The notes under the pieces were generated by a model. That model saw only the letters and a list, made by a program, of their open reading frames with translations. It was not told where the DNA came from and made no database searches. This document shows positions 34,890-42,156 of a stretch of 43,978 bases of DNA, in pieces. The DNA comes from an uncultured Caryophanales bacterium (GTDB lineage Bacteria > Bacillota_I > Bacilli_A > RFN20 > CAG-826), in NCBI GenBank assembly GCA_905197045.1, contig CAJJXG010000013.1:1-43978 (forward strand), given 5' to 3'. Position 1 is the first letter of the stretch, and every line of letters starts with the position of its first letter. A program made the translations under genes and the position numbers.

Positions 34890-34966
34890 GGCCTATTGGA
34901 GAAGTGGCTTAACTCACATGCCTTTCACGCATGCATTCATGGGTTCGAATCCCGTATAGGTCACCA
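34890..34966 (+). tRNA. tRNA-Glu (TTC)
   Basis: This 77-base cloverleaf has acceptor GGCCTAT pairing with ATAGGTC (one G-U), discriminator A and encoded CCA. The anticodon stem CATGC/GCATG surrounds the loop CTTTCAC with anticodon TTC. The T loop is TTCGAAT. It follows tRNA-Asn by 7 bases in one transcript. Confidence 0.93.
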
Positions 34967-34977
34967 AGATTCAAATT

Positions 34978-35001
34978 ACACGATGAAAATCGTGTTTTTT
35001 T
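34978..35001 (+). terminator. Terminator of the tRNA pair
   Basis: ACACGAT (34978-34984) and ATCGTGT (34989-34995) surround a GAAA loop, followed by TTTTTT. This is a textbook intrinsic terminator 11 bases after tRNA-Glu. Confidence 0.9.
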
Positions 35002-35277
35002 GTGCTTTTAAATTGCTAATTTGCGGATGTTGAGGGGCTCGAACTCGCAAACTTATTTGTAATTTTAATTCTCTTTCTTTAATAAATATGGTCTCAACAA
35101 ATTACTAAATTTCAGGTTAAACATCGTGAATTATTTCTATCAAGTTCGTAAAAGTTAGACGTGCCTCCTATTTCAACCAACATTCTCAATATACATTACA
35201 CATCCACTATTTTTAACTAAATTAAAATAACACCTTCGGTTAACTTTTATTGGCAAAATAAGTCTAAACCAAATAGT
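35002..35277. other. Non-coding stretch before the 114-residue gene
   Basis: No supported gene, tRNA or promoter was found in these 276 bases. A 30-base inverted-end patch (35021-35050) has TTGCG and CGCAA ends and contains a tRNA T-loop-like TTCGAGC on the minus strand, but its stem does not pair. Confidence 0.4.
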
Positions 35278-35622
35278 TTAGTTAAATTTCATTGATCCGC
35301 TCTTCTTATTTTGCTTTTTAATAGTATAAATTCTGATATTTCTCTTTTTGTCTATAGCATGTTGACTTATATTACGATATGTAAACTTTTCGCCATAATA
35401 ATTCTTATAAATCCTTTTTCGATATATTCCGGAAGGAGTTTTAAAACAAGATAACTTTCTTGCTATAAGTAAGCCACTTTTAACTTTTTGCCATCTGTTA
35501 TATAGATGAGTTGTTTCAATAGCATATATCTTGCCTTCCTTATCTTTACCTATTATCCGCCAGTGAGATTTTCCTTCTTCGCCTCCAAACATAAAAGAAT
35601 CTTTTATCTTGGCTAAATACAT
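35278..35622 (-). CDS. Unrecognised small basic protein (114 residues)
   Basis: No family is recognised with confidence. The protein is strongly basic, with a conserved-looking N-terminal half (GKSHWRIIGKDKEGK and IYAIETTHLYN) that resembles a small beta-barrel, and a Lys/Arg/Tyr-rich C-terminus. No signal or membrane segment is seen. A GAGGTGA ribosome site 4 bases before the ATG supports translation. It lies downstream of the pilus operon but beyond a strong hairpin, so it may have its own promoter. Basic charge suggests nucleic-acid binding; that is an inference only. Confidence 0.6.
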   Translation of the reverse strand: MYLAKIKDSFMFGGEEGKSHWRIIGKDKEGKIYAIETTHLYNRWQKVKSGLLIARKLSCFKTPSGIYRKRIYKNYYGEKFTYRNISQHAIDKKRNIRIYTIKKQNKKSGSMKFN

Positions 35623-35644
35623 TTATCACCTCACTTTCAATAAC

Positions 35645-35698
35645 TAAAATAATAAAGTTGAGATTTGTTTTTGATTAAAAAGATTGCAAATCTCAACT
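35645..35698 (-). terminator. Terminator of the Tad-like operon
   Basis: A 12-base-pair stem, AGTTGAGATTTG with CAAATCTCAACT (35656-35667 and 35687-35698), encloses a 19-base loop. On the minus strand it is followed by TTATTATTTTAG. It sits about 40 bases after the pilin stop. Confidence 0.75.
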
Positions 35699-35736
35699 AT
35701 TTTTATCTATTTATTAATATTCAACAAATCTAAAAA

Positions 35737-35937
35737 TTAGAAATGTAATAAATTAAAAGAGCTATTGAATTGTTTAGCTTCAAGCGCCTCTTCTTCTTGA
35801 ATTGTTGGCTCTGTCGTAATTTTCTCTGCAGTGTTTGCTGCAGCTGTTTTAAATGCACCAAGCAATACCCCAGCAACAGCTCCAAAAATAGCAACAACTA
35901 AAACAATACCTAATAATTGACCTTTAATTTCTGACAT
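35737..35937 (-). CDS. Small Flp-like pilin
   Basis: This 66-residue protein is a probable major pilin subunit. A short charged leader (MSEIKG) ends in the glycine expected before prepilin peptidase cleavage, and is followed by a continuous hydrophobic helix (about 7-29, QLLGIVLVVAIFGAVAGVLL). The remainder is a short Ala/Thr/Glu-rich domain. Glu5 of mature type IV pilins is missing, unlike classical Flp (GATMVEYALL). The AGGAGGT ribosome site 9 bases upstream is the strongest in the operon, as expected for an abundant subunit. It is the last gene of the Tad-like set. Confidence 0.7.
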   Translation of the reverse strand: MSEIKGQLLGIVLVVAIFGAVAGVLLGAFKTAAANTAEKITTEPTIQEEEALEAKQFNSSFNLLHF

Positions 35938-35963
35938 AATTTAAAACCTCCTTTTATCAAAAA

Positions 35964-36308
35964 TCATCTATATATATTAATCACAGCGTAGCGTCTTATC
36001 TTAAGTTCTAAAGGTTCACTATCATAAGCGATTGGCTTGTACTCTTTTATAAGATAGTACCCTAACATCGAACCTTCTTCATAAGATGCAGACGCTCCGA
36101 CTGGTTTAATATCAGCATTAATTTCTTCTTTTACAAACTTCTTTAAGTCATCATTAATTTCGCCAGTTTTAGAAATTCGATAACTGATAGTTGTAGAAAG
36201 AGCATCCAAACTTGTATAAGTTAGTTGGATCATTACAAAATCACTAGCAAAAAGAAAAGCATAGAAGAAAAATATTAAAGATAGCATTACACCGATTTTA
36301 GAAGCCAT
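35964..36308 (-). CDS. TadE-like pseudopilin
   Basis: This 114-residue protein has one N-terminal membrane helix (about 6-28, rich in Phe and Leu) and an exported soluble domain with no Cys. Size, topology and place between the TadC-like gene and the pilin fit a TadE/TadF-type minor pilin. It starts within the end of the upstream gene (11-base overlap), with GGAG about 10 bases upstream. The family call rests mainly on topology and context. Confidence 0.55.
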   Translation of the reverse strand: MASKIGVMLSLIFFFYAFLFASDFVMIQLTYTSLDALSTTISYRISKTGEINDDLKKFVKEEINADIKPVGASASYEEGSMLGYYLIKEYKPIAYDSEPLELKIRRYAVINIYR

Positions 36309-36969
36309 TTGTCATTTCTCCTATCACTGTAACTATTACAATTAGCATAACTAGCATTAAATAACCGCTTCCGACTAATGTTAATAAATTAAGGTTGCTC
36401 ATCTTTTTATAGCGATTATTTAAGCTTTCTTCATTGCTCCTTTTTCTTAAGTTTTCAAAAACAAGAATAAATTGATTCAGATAATTTTGAGCATAACCCC
36501 CATCCACCATTTGATATAAAGAAATCATCACCTCTTCAATTATTTTATTGTGAAAATACTTACCAAATTCTAAAAAGGGAATAATGCTTTTATCTTCGTC
36601 AATTTTTAAAAGAAATTCATTAATCTTTTCATTCATCTCTTTAGAAGTATATTCGTTAGCCTTAGTTAAAGCCGAGTAAACCGTTTCCTTATTTATTAGA
36701 TAAATTCTTAAATATGAAAAGACTTCAACAAATTCAACCTCTAGCCTTTTCCTTTTATCTTCTTCAAATTGGGTATAACGATAGAAAAAAGCATAAGAAA
36801 ATAGCAAAACTCCGATAAACAATACAGCTAAATAAAATAAAGATTTAAATATAAATATTAAAGCAATTGAAAGTGCAATAATGATTAAATTACCTATTAC
36901 GAATTTTAAAAATTCTTTTTTTGGATTTAGATTTAACTTTAACATTTTTTGTTTTTGTTTCTTTAACAT
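36298..36969 (-). CDS. tadC: TadC-like inner-membrane platform protein
   Basis: This 223-residue protein has paired N-terminal helices (about 23-62), a cytoplasmic helical domain (GspF-like) and two C-terminal helices (about 195-218). It corresponds to the type II secretion F/TadC platform. The start at 36969 has AGGAG 6 bases upstream, inside the preceding gene, so the two genes overlap by 80 bases. The first eight residues could be trimmed to the next ATG, but the ribosome site favours the longer form. It works with the ATPase encoded at 37662-38714. Confidence 0.7.
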   Translation of the reverse strand: MLKKQKQKMLKLNLNPKKEFLKFVIGNLIIIALSIALIFIFKSLFYLAVLFIGVLLFSYAFFYRYTQFEEDKRKRLEVEFVEVFSYLRIYLINKETVYSALTKANEYTSKEMNEKINEFLLKIDEDKSIIPFLEFGKYFHNKIIEEVMISLYQMVDGGYAQNYLNQFILVFENLRKRSNEESLNNRYKKMSNLNLLTLVGSGYLMLVMLIVIVTVIGEMTNGF

Positions 36970-37672
36970 TAGAATCTCCTTTCGTCATAAATGAAATGTC
37001 ATAAATCCTATAGGTCATTAAAATTAAACTCACAAGGAATATTAAATAGAATATGAGGATTAAAATTGGATAATTACTTATTGTCTGTATCGATTGATAA
37101 ATAGCGGATATTGAAAATTGTAGAATAAACAGGATAACAAAAGTTAGAGCCCAACTAGTTATAAATTCACCAAATTTTCGACGACTTATTTTTTCAAATC
37201 CCATTAAACGATCTTCTAAAGCTCTTGAATCACGAATTAAAGCTTGAGAAATATCTAGTATTTCTCCACCATTAAAAATGTATTGTTTAATAATGTTTAC
37301 AAACACACCATAAATAGGTAATTCAAAATAGCGATATAAATAAGCAATTTCTTCTTCAATTGGTAAATGCTTAATAGATTCAATTTGCTGTCTTAATTCT
37401 TTTGAAGCACTATTTTTTGCATTTTCAAAAGCATAATTAAGGCTAGGATTAACACTTAAAGAAATTATGAAATTGTTTATGTAATTTATCGCTTCATAAG
37501 ATCTAGATAAATTTACCTTATAGTATTTTCTTTTTTTCTCATAAAGAGCAAAAAAGAAAACCAAAAATAAGAGTAAAACTCCACTAGAAGTTATAAAGTC
37601 AAAAGTTAAAATAAAGTTACTTACTCCAAAAAGAAGAGAAACAATAATATAAACTATATACCTAATTTTCAT
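36890..37672 (-). CDS. tadB: TadB-like inner-membrane platform protein
   Basis: This 260-residue protein has two N-terminal helices (about 5-42), a central helical GspF-type domain with GGEILDISQALIRDSRALEDR, and two C-terminal helices (about 170-225). A Lys-rich tail ends in KKRIFKIRNR. It overlaps the TadA-like gene by 11 bases. With the following gene it forms the usual TadB/TadC pair that couples ATPase rotation to pilin assembly. Confidence 0.75.
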   Translation of the reverse strand: MKIRYIVYIIVSLLFGVSNFILTFDFITSSGVLLLFLVFFFALYEKKRKYYKVNLSRSYEAINYINNFIISLSVNPSLNYAFENAKNSASKELRQQIESIKHLPIEEEIAYLYRYFELPIYGVFVNIIKQYIFNGGEILDISQALIRDSRALEDRLMGFEKISRRKFGEFITSWALTFVILFILQFSISAIYQSIQTISNYPILILIFYLIFLVSLILMTYRIYDISFMTKGDSNVKETKTKNVKVKSKSKKRIFKIRNR

Positions 37673-38714
37673 TCTTTAACCCCGCAAATCTTCGATTAAA
37701 TTTATTAAATTCAATTAAAGACATTTCAAAAAGACTTCTAAAATCAGCCGGAAGTTTTCTAAATGTATTTGGATATTTATATACTTCTAAAAATTTTCCT
37801 TTGTCATTTGTTGATATAGAATCTACATAGCGTATGTATGTTTTAGTCTTATCATCAAATACTTTTTTAACATAAACCAAGAATCTAAAATGCTCCTTAA
37901 CATCTTCTAATGTTTCTTCAAATACTAAATTCTTGGAATTAATCATGCACATTCTTGCAATTCGATGATAAATACTTTCGCTATCTCTTGCATGCATTGT
38001 AGTAATTGTTGGAGATCCACTCATTGTTGAGTTTAAACATGCTTTCATTTCTTCTCCTCTGGCTTCTCCAATTACCAACCAATCAGGATTATTTCTTAAA
38101 GCATTCTTTATTAAATCATCAAAGTTATTAGTGTTATTATTCACTAACCAAGTTTGACTATCTAAATTATCTTTAAAATAATTCGTTTCAAACTCATTAA
38201 TGTTATCAATAAGAATTAATCTAGTATTTTCATTCATTCGAGAAATCAGAAATTTTTGAAATTCAGTTTTCCCACAACCTGTTTTTCCCGCAATTACTAT
38301 GGAGCATTTTTTATGAATTGCTTCGTCTAAAAGCATTAAGGCTCTTTTATTGATGAATGAACCATCATCACTTATTCTTAATTTGTCATAACCAATTCTT
38401 ATCGAAAAATTATAAACTCGATCTCTATTTTTTCTTGCTAATGATGAATGCAAAGCGCTAATTCTATACCTTCCAACACTTACATCTAAAATTGGATTAG
38501 TAATAGAAAATTGTTGATCTGTTAAATTAGCGATTTGCCTTAAAAACGCATAAACTTCATCATTTGAAACAAGCAAATCACTTTGTAAACGCCCACTTAA
38601 ATTGTCCTGATAAAACAACTTTTCTCCATTAAAGCTTATATCGGTAATAGTTTCTCTTTCTAATAATTCTTTTAAAAAACTATTTTCGATAAATTCAATT
38701 AATTTTAAATTCAT
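37662..38714 (-). CDS. tadA: TadA/CpaF-type pilus assembly ATPase
   Basis: This secretion ATPase powers pilus assembly. The 350-residue protein has Walker A GKTGCGKTE (143-151), an Asp-box (LILIDNINEFE), Walker B WLVIGEARGEE (about 212-222) and the His-box TTMHARDSESIYHRIA. CpaF proteins are usually 400-450 residues, so the N-terminal part is short. It starts in an ATGA overlap with the preceding gene, showing coupled translation. This gene is the anchor for the Tad assignment of the operon. Confidence 0.9.
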   Translation of the reverse strand: MNLKLIEFIENSFLKELLERETITDISFNGEKLFYQDNLSGRLQSDLLVSNDEVYAFLRQIANLTDQQFSITNPILDVSVGRYRISALHSSLARKNRDRVYNFSIRIGYDKLRISDDGSFINKRALMLLDEAIHKKCSIVIAGKTGCGKTEFQKFLISRMNENTRLILIDNINEFETNYFKDNLDSQTWLVNNNTNNFDDLIKNALRNNPDWLVIGEARGEEMKACLNSTMSGSPTITTMHARDSESIYHRIARMCMINSKNLVFEETLEDVKEHFRFLVYVKKVFDDKTKTYIRYVDSISTNDKGKFLEVYKYPNTFRKLPADFRSLFEMSLIEFNKFNRRFAGLKNEN

Positions 38715-39121
38715 ATATTATTTGTCCTTTCTATTTCAAAACCCCTTCGACCTTCAAAATTAACAAATGTCGAGTATGTACAACTAAAATAAATCTCTAC
38801 CTTGCGAGGATATATAGATGGTTCAAATGAATATTCCCCATTACTTAATTGTCGATAATAAATAAAGTCGATTTTATAGCTATCTACATAACCCTTAAGA
38901 TTAGATGAAAGATAATTTTTGACATTATTTTCTAAAGTTGACTGATAATAATAGGGATTAAAAACTCCATCCTGTTGATAATAATTAATACTAGTTCTAG
39001 CAAGTGCGACAGGCATTGAATAAAAAATTCTATTTATTGCCATACCATTTATAGAAACACCAAAAACGCTGGTTAATGATGTCAAAAGCATGAAAGAGAA
39101 AAATATTATTACACTACTCAT
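38711..39121 (-). CDS. Membrane-anchored pseudopilin-like protein
   Basis: This 136-residue protein has one N-terminal hydrophobic helix (about 4-25) and an exported domain rich in Tyr, Asn, Ser and Phe. It resembles TadE/TadF minor pilins in size and topology, but no sequence signature was recognised. Both ends overlap its neighbours in ATGA fashion (39118-39121 and 38711-38714). Confidence 0.55.
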   Translation of the reverse strand: MSSVIIFFSFMLLTSLTSVFGVSINGMAINRIFYSMPVALARTSINYYQQDGVFNPYYYQSTLENNVKNYLSSNLKGYVDSYKIDFIYYRQLSNGEYSFEPSIYPRKVEIYFSCTYSTFVNFEGRRGFEIERTNNI

Positions 39122-40233
39122 ATGAAAATTTCCTCTGGGTTATAATTCCAATCTTTTACACTATCCACCATTTCTACATAAAAAGTTTCATAAGCAAAAT
39201 TTGGGGAAAAATGTAAAGTAAACCAATATTCCATTTTTGCTCCACAATCTCCATAATTGCTAATGGTAAAATTGCATTTTGTCTCTTTAAAAGTATCATA
39301 GTGATGAATCGGGAAATATATTGCGCTATCACTTCTAAAATAAAGAGCATCTTTTGGCTTACTTCTATGCGAAGTTAAGGTTTCAGCATTCACATAGAAA
39401 ATAATATTTGAACGCAAGGTTGACATATTATTGTTTGATGTGGAGCTAAAAAATAATGGGGTTCCTACATAATCTTGATATTTGTCATGAATTTTAGGAA
39501 AACCATCATAAAATAAATGCTTCGGATCATGAATATAAAGATAAATATCACAATATCGTGATGGAAAATTATCGTTTGATATTGCATCACAATTTATTGA
39601 GTTTAAGAAAAAACTTTCGTAAGTATCAATATAAACATCTTTTTCAATATTTAAAAAATGAAGATATTCACGATACACTTTTAAACTTTTGGTGTTATAA
39701 CTTAATCTAGTTATGTAACTTAATTCATTAGATTCAAATACTAAATTCCAAATATTGGATAAAGGCAAATCAATATAATGAACAATTCCAAAAAATGGTA
39801 TGCTTTCAATAGTATGAGCCCCAATTCTTATATAAAAATCATTACCAATACCTTCAAGATCTAAAACATTAAATTTTGCACTAACTTCGACTTCTTCCTC
39901 AAATACATCCATTTTACTTATCGTTAAAGTATCCCATAACTCTTTATTTTTATCTAAAATGAAAACAAAGTAAGCTTGTGATGCCGCTGGTTTTTTCTTA
40001 AGTTCAAAATTAAATTCAATTTCTTCTTTATCTTTAAAATCACCTAAATCAAAATCGAAGCTTTGTAATTCAAGAATACTAATTTTATTATCAAGCGAAA
40101 TAGTTTCAATTTTACTAAATGTAGTTGAATTTGCTTTTTTAACTTCATTTACAATGATAGAATTTTCTTGTGATGGCAAAGCTGGTGTTGAACCTATAAA
40201 AGCCAAAATCAAACTTGATAGAATTTTTCTCAT
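39118..40233 (-). CDS. Exported protein heading the Tad-like operon (possible pilus tip)
   Basis: This 371-residue protein starts with a signal peptide (MRKILSSLILAFIGSTPALPS, probable cleavage near 20). The rest is beta-rich, Tyr/Phe/Asn/Ser-rich and has three or four cysteines. No known domain is recognised. There is no LPxTG or C-terminal anchor and no lipobox. Its place as first gene of the operon suggests a surface-exposed component such as an adhesin or tip protein, which is an inference from context. GGAGG lies 7 bases before the ATG. Confidence 0.6.
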   Translation of the reverse strand: MRKILSSLILAFIGSTPALPSQENSIIVNEVKKANSTTFSKIETISLDNKISILELQSFDFDLGDFKDKEEIEFNFELKKKPAASQAYFVFILDKNKELWDTLTISKMDVFEEEVEVSAKFNVLDLEGIGNDFYIRIGAHTIESIPFFGIVHYIDLPLSNIWNLVFESNELSYITRLSYNTKSLKVYREYLHFLNIEKDVYIDTYESFFLNSINCDAISNDNFPSRYCDIYLYIHDPKHLFYDGFPKIHDKYQDYVGTPLFFSSTSNNNMSTLRSNIIFYVNAETLTSHRSKPKDALYFRSDSAIYFPIHHYDTFKETKCNFTISNYGDCGAKMEYWFTLHFSPNFAYETFYVEMVDSVKDWNYNPEEIFI

Positions 40234-40297
40234 AAATTAACCTCCTCACATATATAAAGGAGTTTATTTAGAAAAAATAAAAAATTTTTAAAAAAAT

Positions 40298-40834
40298 ATG
40301 ATTATTCTTATTGGACCAAGTGCAAGTGGAAAAACTGAAATAGCAAAAAAGCTTATTTCTTCTTTTAACTATCAAAAATTTGTCACTACGACAACACGAG
40401 CCATGCGACAAAATGAAAAAAATAAAATAGATTATTATTTCATATCGAAAGAAGAGTTTTTAGAACAAATTAAACAAGATTTATTCATTGAATATACTAT
40501 TTATAATGATAATTATTATGGTTCTTATAAAAAGGAAAAGGATGATAATAAAGTCTTAATTGTTGAGCCAAATGGTCTAGAATCTTTTAAAAAACTTAAA
40601 GATCCACATATCGTTTCTTTTTATATTAAAAGCGATGAAAATGATCGAAAAGAAAGAATGATTAAAAGAGGCGATAAAAAAGAAGATGTTATTAAAAGAT
40701 TAAATAACGATCGCTTATTATTTAACGATTCGATAAAGACAGATTTTGTAATAATAAATAAAAACTCAACCCTTGAAGAGTTGAGTGAAAAGATAAATCA
40801 ATTATATAAAGAAAAACTATCTTTAATTAAATAA
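40298..40834 (+). CDS. gmk: Guanylate kinase-like protein
   Basis: This 178-residue P-loop kinase has Walker A GPSASGKT at 6-13, TTTTRAMR and YYFISKEEF (the guanylate-binding region), and FIEYTIYNDNYYGSYK, which fits the Gmk nucleotide pocket. It is shorter than most Gmk (about 200) and lacks the usual VLDIDVQG segment (here VLIVEPNG), so it is divergent and might be a paralogue. No ribosome site precedes the ATG. It converges on the CNNM genes with 2 bases between stops, and its 3' end holds their terminator. Confidence 0.7.
   Translation: MIILIGPSASGKTEIAKKLISSFNYQKFVTTTTRAMRQNEKNKIDYYFISKEEFLEQIKQDLFIEYTIYNDNYYGSYKKEKDDNKVLIVEPNGLESFKKLKDPHIVSFYIKSDENDRKERMIKRGDKKEDVIKRLNNDRLLFNDSIKTDFVIINKNSTLEELSEKINQLYKEKLSLIK
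40753..40786 (-). terminator. Terminator of the tdk-CNNM operon, inside gmk
   Basis: ACTCAAC and GTTGAGT (40764-40770 and 40780-40786) form a 7-base-pair stem. On the minus strand it is followed by TTTTATTTATT. It lies about 50 bases past the stop at 40837, in the coding end of the convergent gmk. Confidence 0.75.
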
Positions 40835-40836
40835 AG

Positions 40837-42156
40837 TTATTCTTCCTCTTCTTTATTTATTTTAACAAGAAGTTTTTCAATTGTATGTTTTTCATCAATT
40901 GCAATAACTTTCATTGTTAAATTTTTGTAGTTAATAATTGTGTTAATGGAAGCAAATTTATCATCGAGCAATTCAACACAAAACCCACCAATTGTCACAT
41001 AATCAGTTTCAATATCATCGTAATCTATATCAAAAAGCTCGCAAAAGTCCTCTAAATTCATTTTTCCATCAACAATATATGTGCCATCATTTTTCTTAGA
41101 ATAAGGAGAAGAAATATCATCACTTTCATCCCAAATTTCACCAACTATTTCTTCTAAAATGTCTTCCATTGTTAAAACGCCTTCCACTCCACCATATTCA
41201 TCAAGTATTACAGCAAAATGTTGATGCGTTTTCTTAAACTCGATCAAAATATCATTAATTTCAGTTGATCGAGGGAAAGTTAAAGCTGGGATTAATAAAT
41301 CTTTTAAGGTAGCGTGATTATTTTCAAGTTTTGCTCTTACTAAAGATTTTGTTAAAACATAACCTAAAATATTATCCACACTTTCTTCATAAACTGGAAT
41401 TCGTGAATAAATATAAGTTTCCTCCTCTTTTAAAATGTCATCGATTTGCTCGTTTACTTCAACTGCATAAACGTCAACTCGAGGGGTCATAATTTCATAA
41501 GCTTCCGTTTCAGCATAGTCGATTGTGCCATGTAAAATATCGGCTTTTTCTTCGTTAACTAAGCCACTATCTTCGATTTCATCAACCATTTCATGTAACT
41601 CTTCTTCTGATATTTTAATATCTTCAACATTTTTTCTAATTGGATAAGAAATGATTGCTCCAAAACCACTAACAAAGAAAGTAATTGGATAAAAAACATA
41701 TTGAAGAGCATTTAAAACTCTAGAATATAAAGAGGCTAATTTATAGTTATAGATTTTACCAATTGACTTAGCGATAATTTCACCAAAAGTAATTTTAATA
41801 ACAAGACATATTAAAGAAGCAATAAAGCCCCATGTTTCACTTGTTAAAGAGGCTAATTCAGTTTCTCCAAGCACTAAAAAGCAAAGATTGACACCAACAA
41901 GAGTTGAAACAGAATCTAACCCAGCATTTACCGTGTCATTTAATAAAAGAATAGTTGAGATAGTTTTATCATAATTTTTAGATAATTTATAAGCGTATTT
42001 ATTGCTCTTTTTACTTTCATCATTTCGATAAATTGCTTCAAGTTTAGTTAAACTAGCACTTCCATAACTCATATCAGCACTAGAAAAAATGAAGCTTAAG
42101 AAAAGTAAACAAATTAAGACAACACAATATAAAATTATTAAACCTGTTCTATTCAT
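40837..42156 (-). CDS. CNNM/CorC-type transporter with DUF21, CBS pair and CorC domain
   Basis: This 439-residue membrane protein has an N-terminal DUF21 region with about four helices, then a CBS pair (EIMTPRVDVYAVE to GVLTMEDILEEIVGEI) and a C-terminal CorC/HlyC ion-transport-associated domain (TYIVDGKMNLEDFCELF onward). The family includes MpfA and YhdP, which act in Mg2+ tolerance. It is the second of a tandem pair and starts in an ATGA overlap with the first. Older hemolysin labels for this family are not supported by function. Confidence 0.85.
   Translation of the reverse strand: MNRTGLIILYCVVLICLLFLSFIFSSADMSYGSASLTKLEAIYRNDESKKSNKYAYKLSKNYDKTISTILLLNDTVNAGLDSVSTLVGVNLCFLVLGETELASLTSETWGFIASLICLVIKITFGEIIAKSIGKIYNYKLASLYSRVLNALQYVFYPITFFVSGFGAIISYPIRKNVEDIKISEEELHEMVDEIEDSGLVNEEKADILHGTIDYAETEAYEIMTPRVDVYAVEVNEQIDDILKEEETYIYSRIPVYEESVDNILGYVLTKSLVRAKLENNHATLKDLLIPALTFPRSTEINDILIEFKKTHQHFAVILDEYGGVEGVLTMEDILEEIVGEIWDESDDISSPYSKKNDGTYIVDGKMNLEDFCELFDIDYDDIETDYVTIGGFCVELLDDKFASINTIINYKNLTMKVIAIDEKHTIEKLLVKINKEEEE

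Noticed and set aside
35021..35050. tRNA remnant or attachment site with TTGCG/CGCAA ends and TTCGAGC
   Set aside because: The T stem does not pair and no match to the 3' ends of the two local tRNAs is seen.
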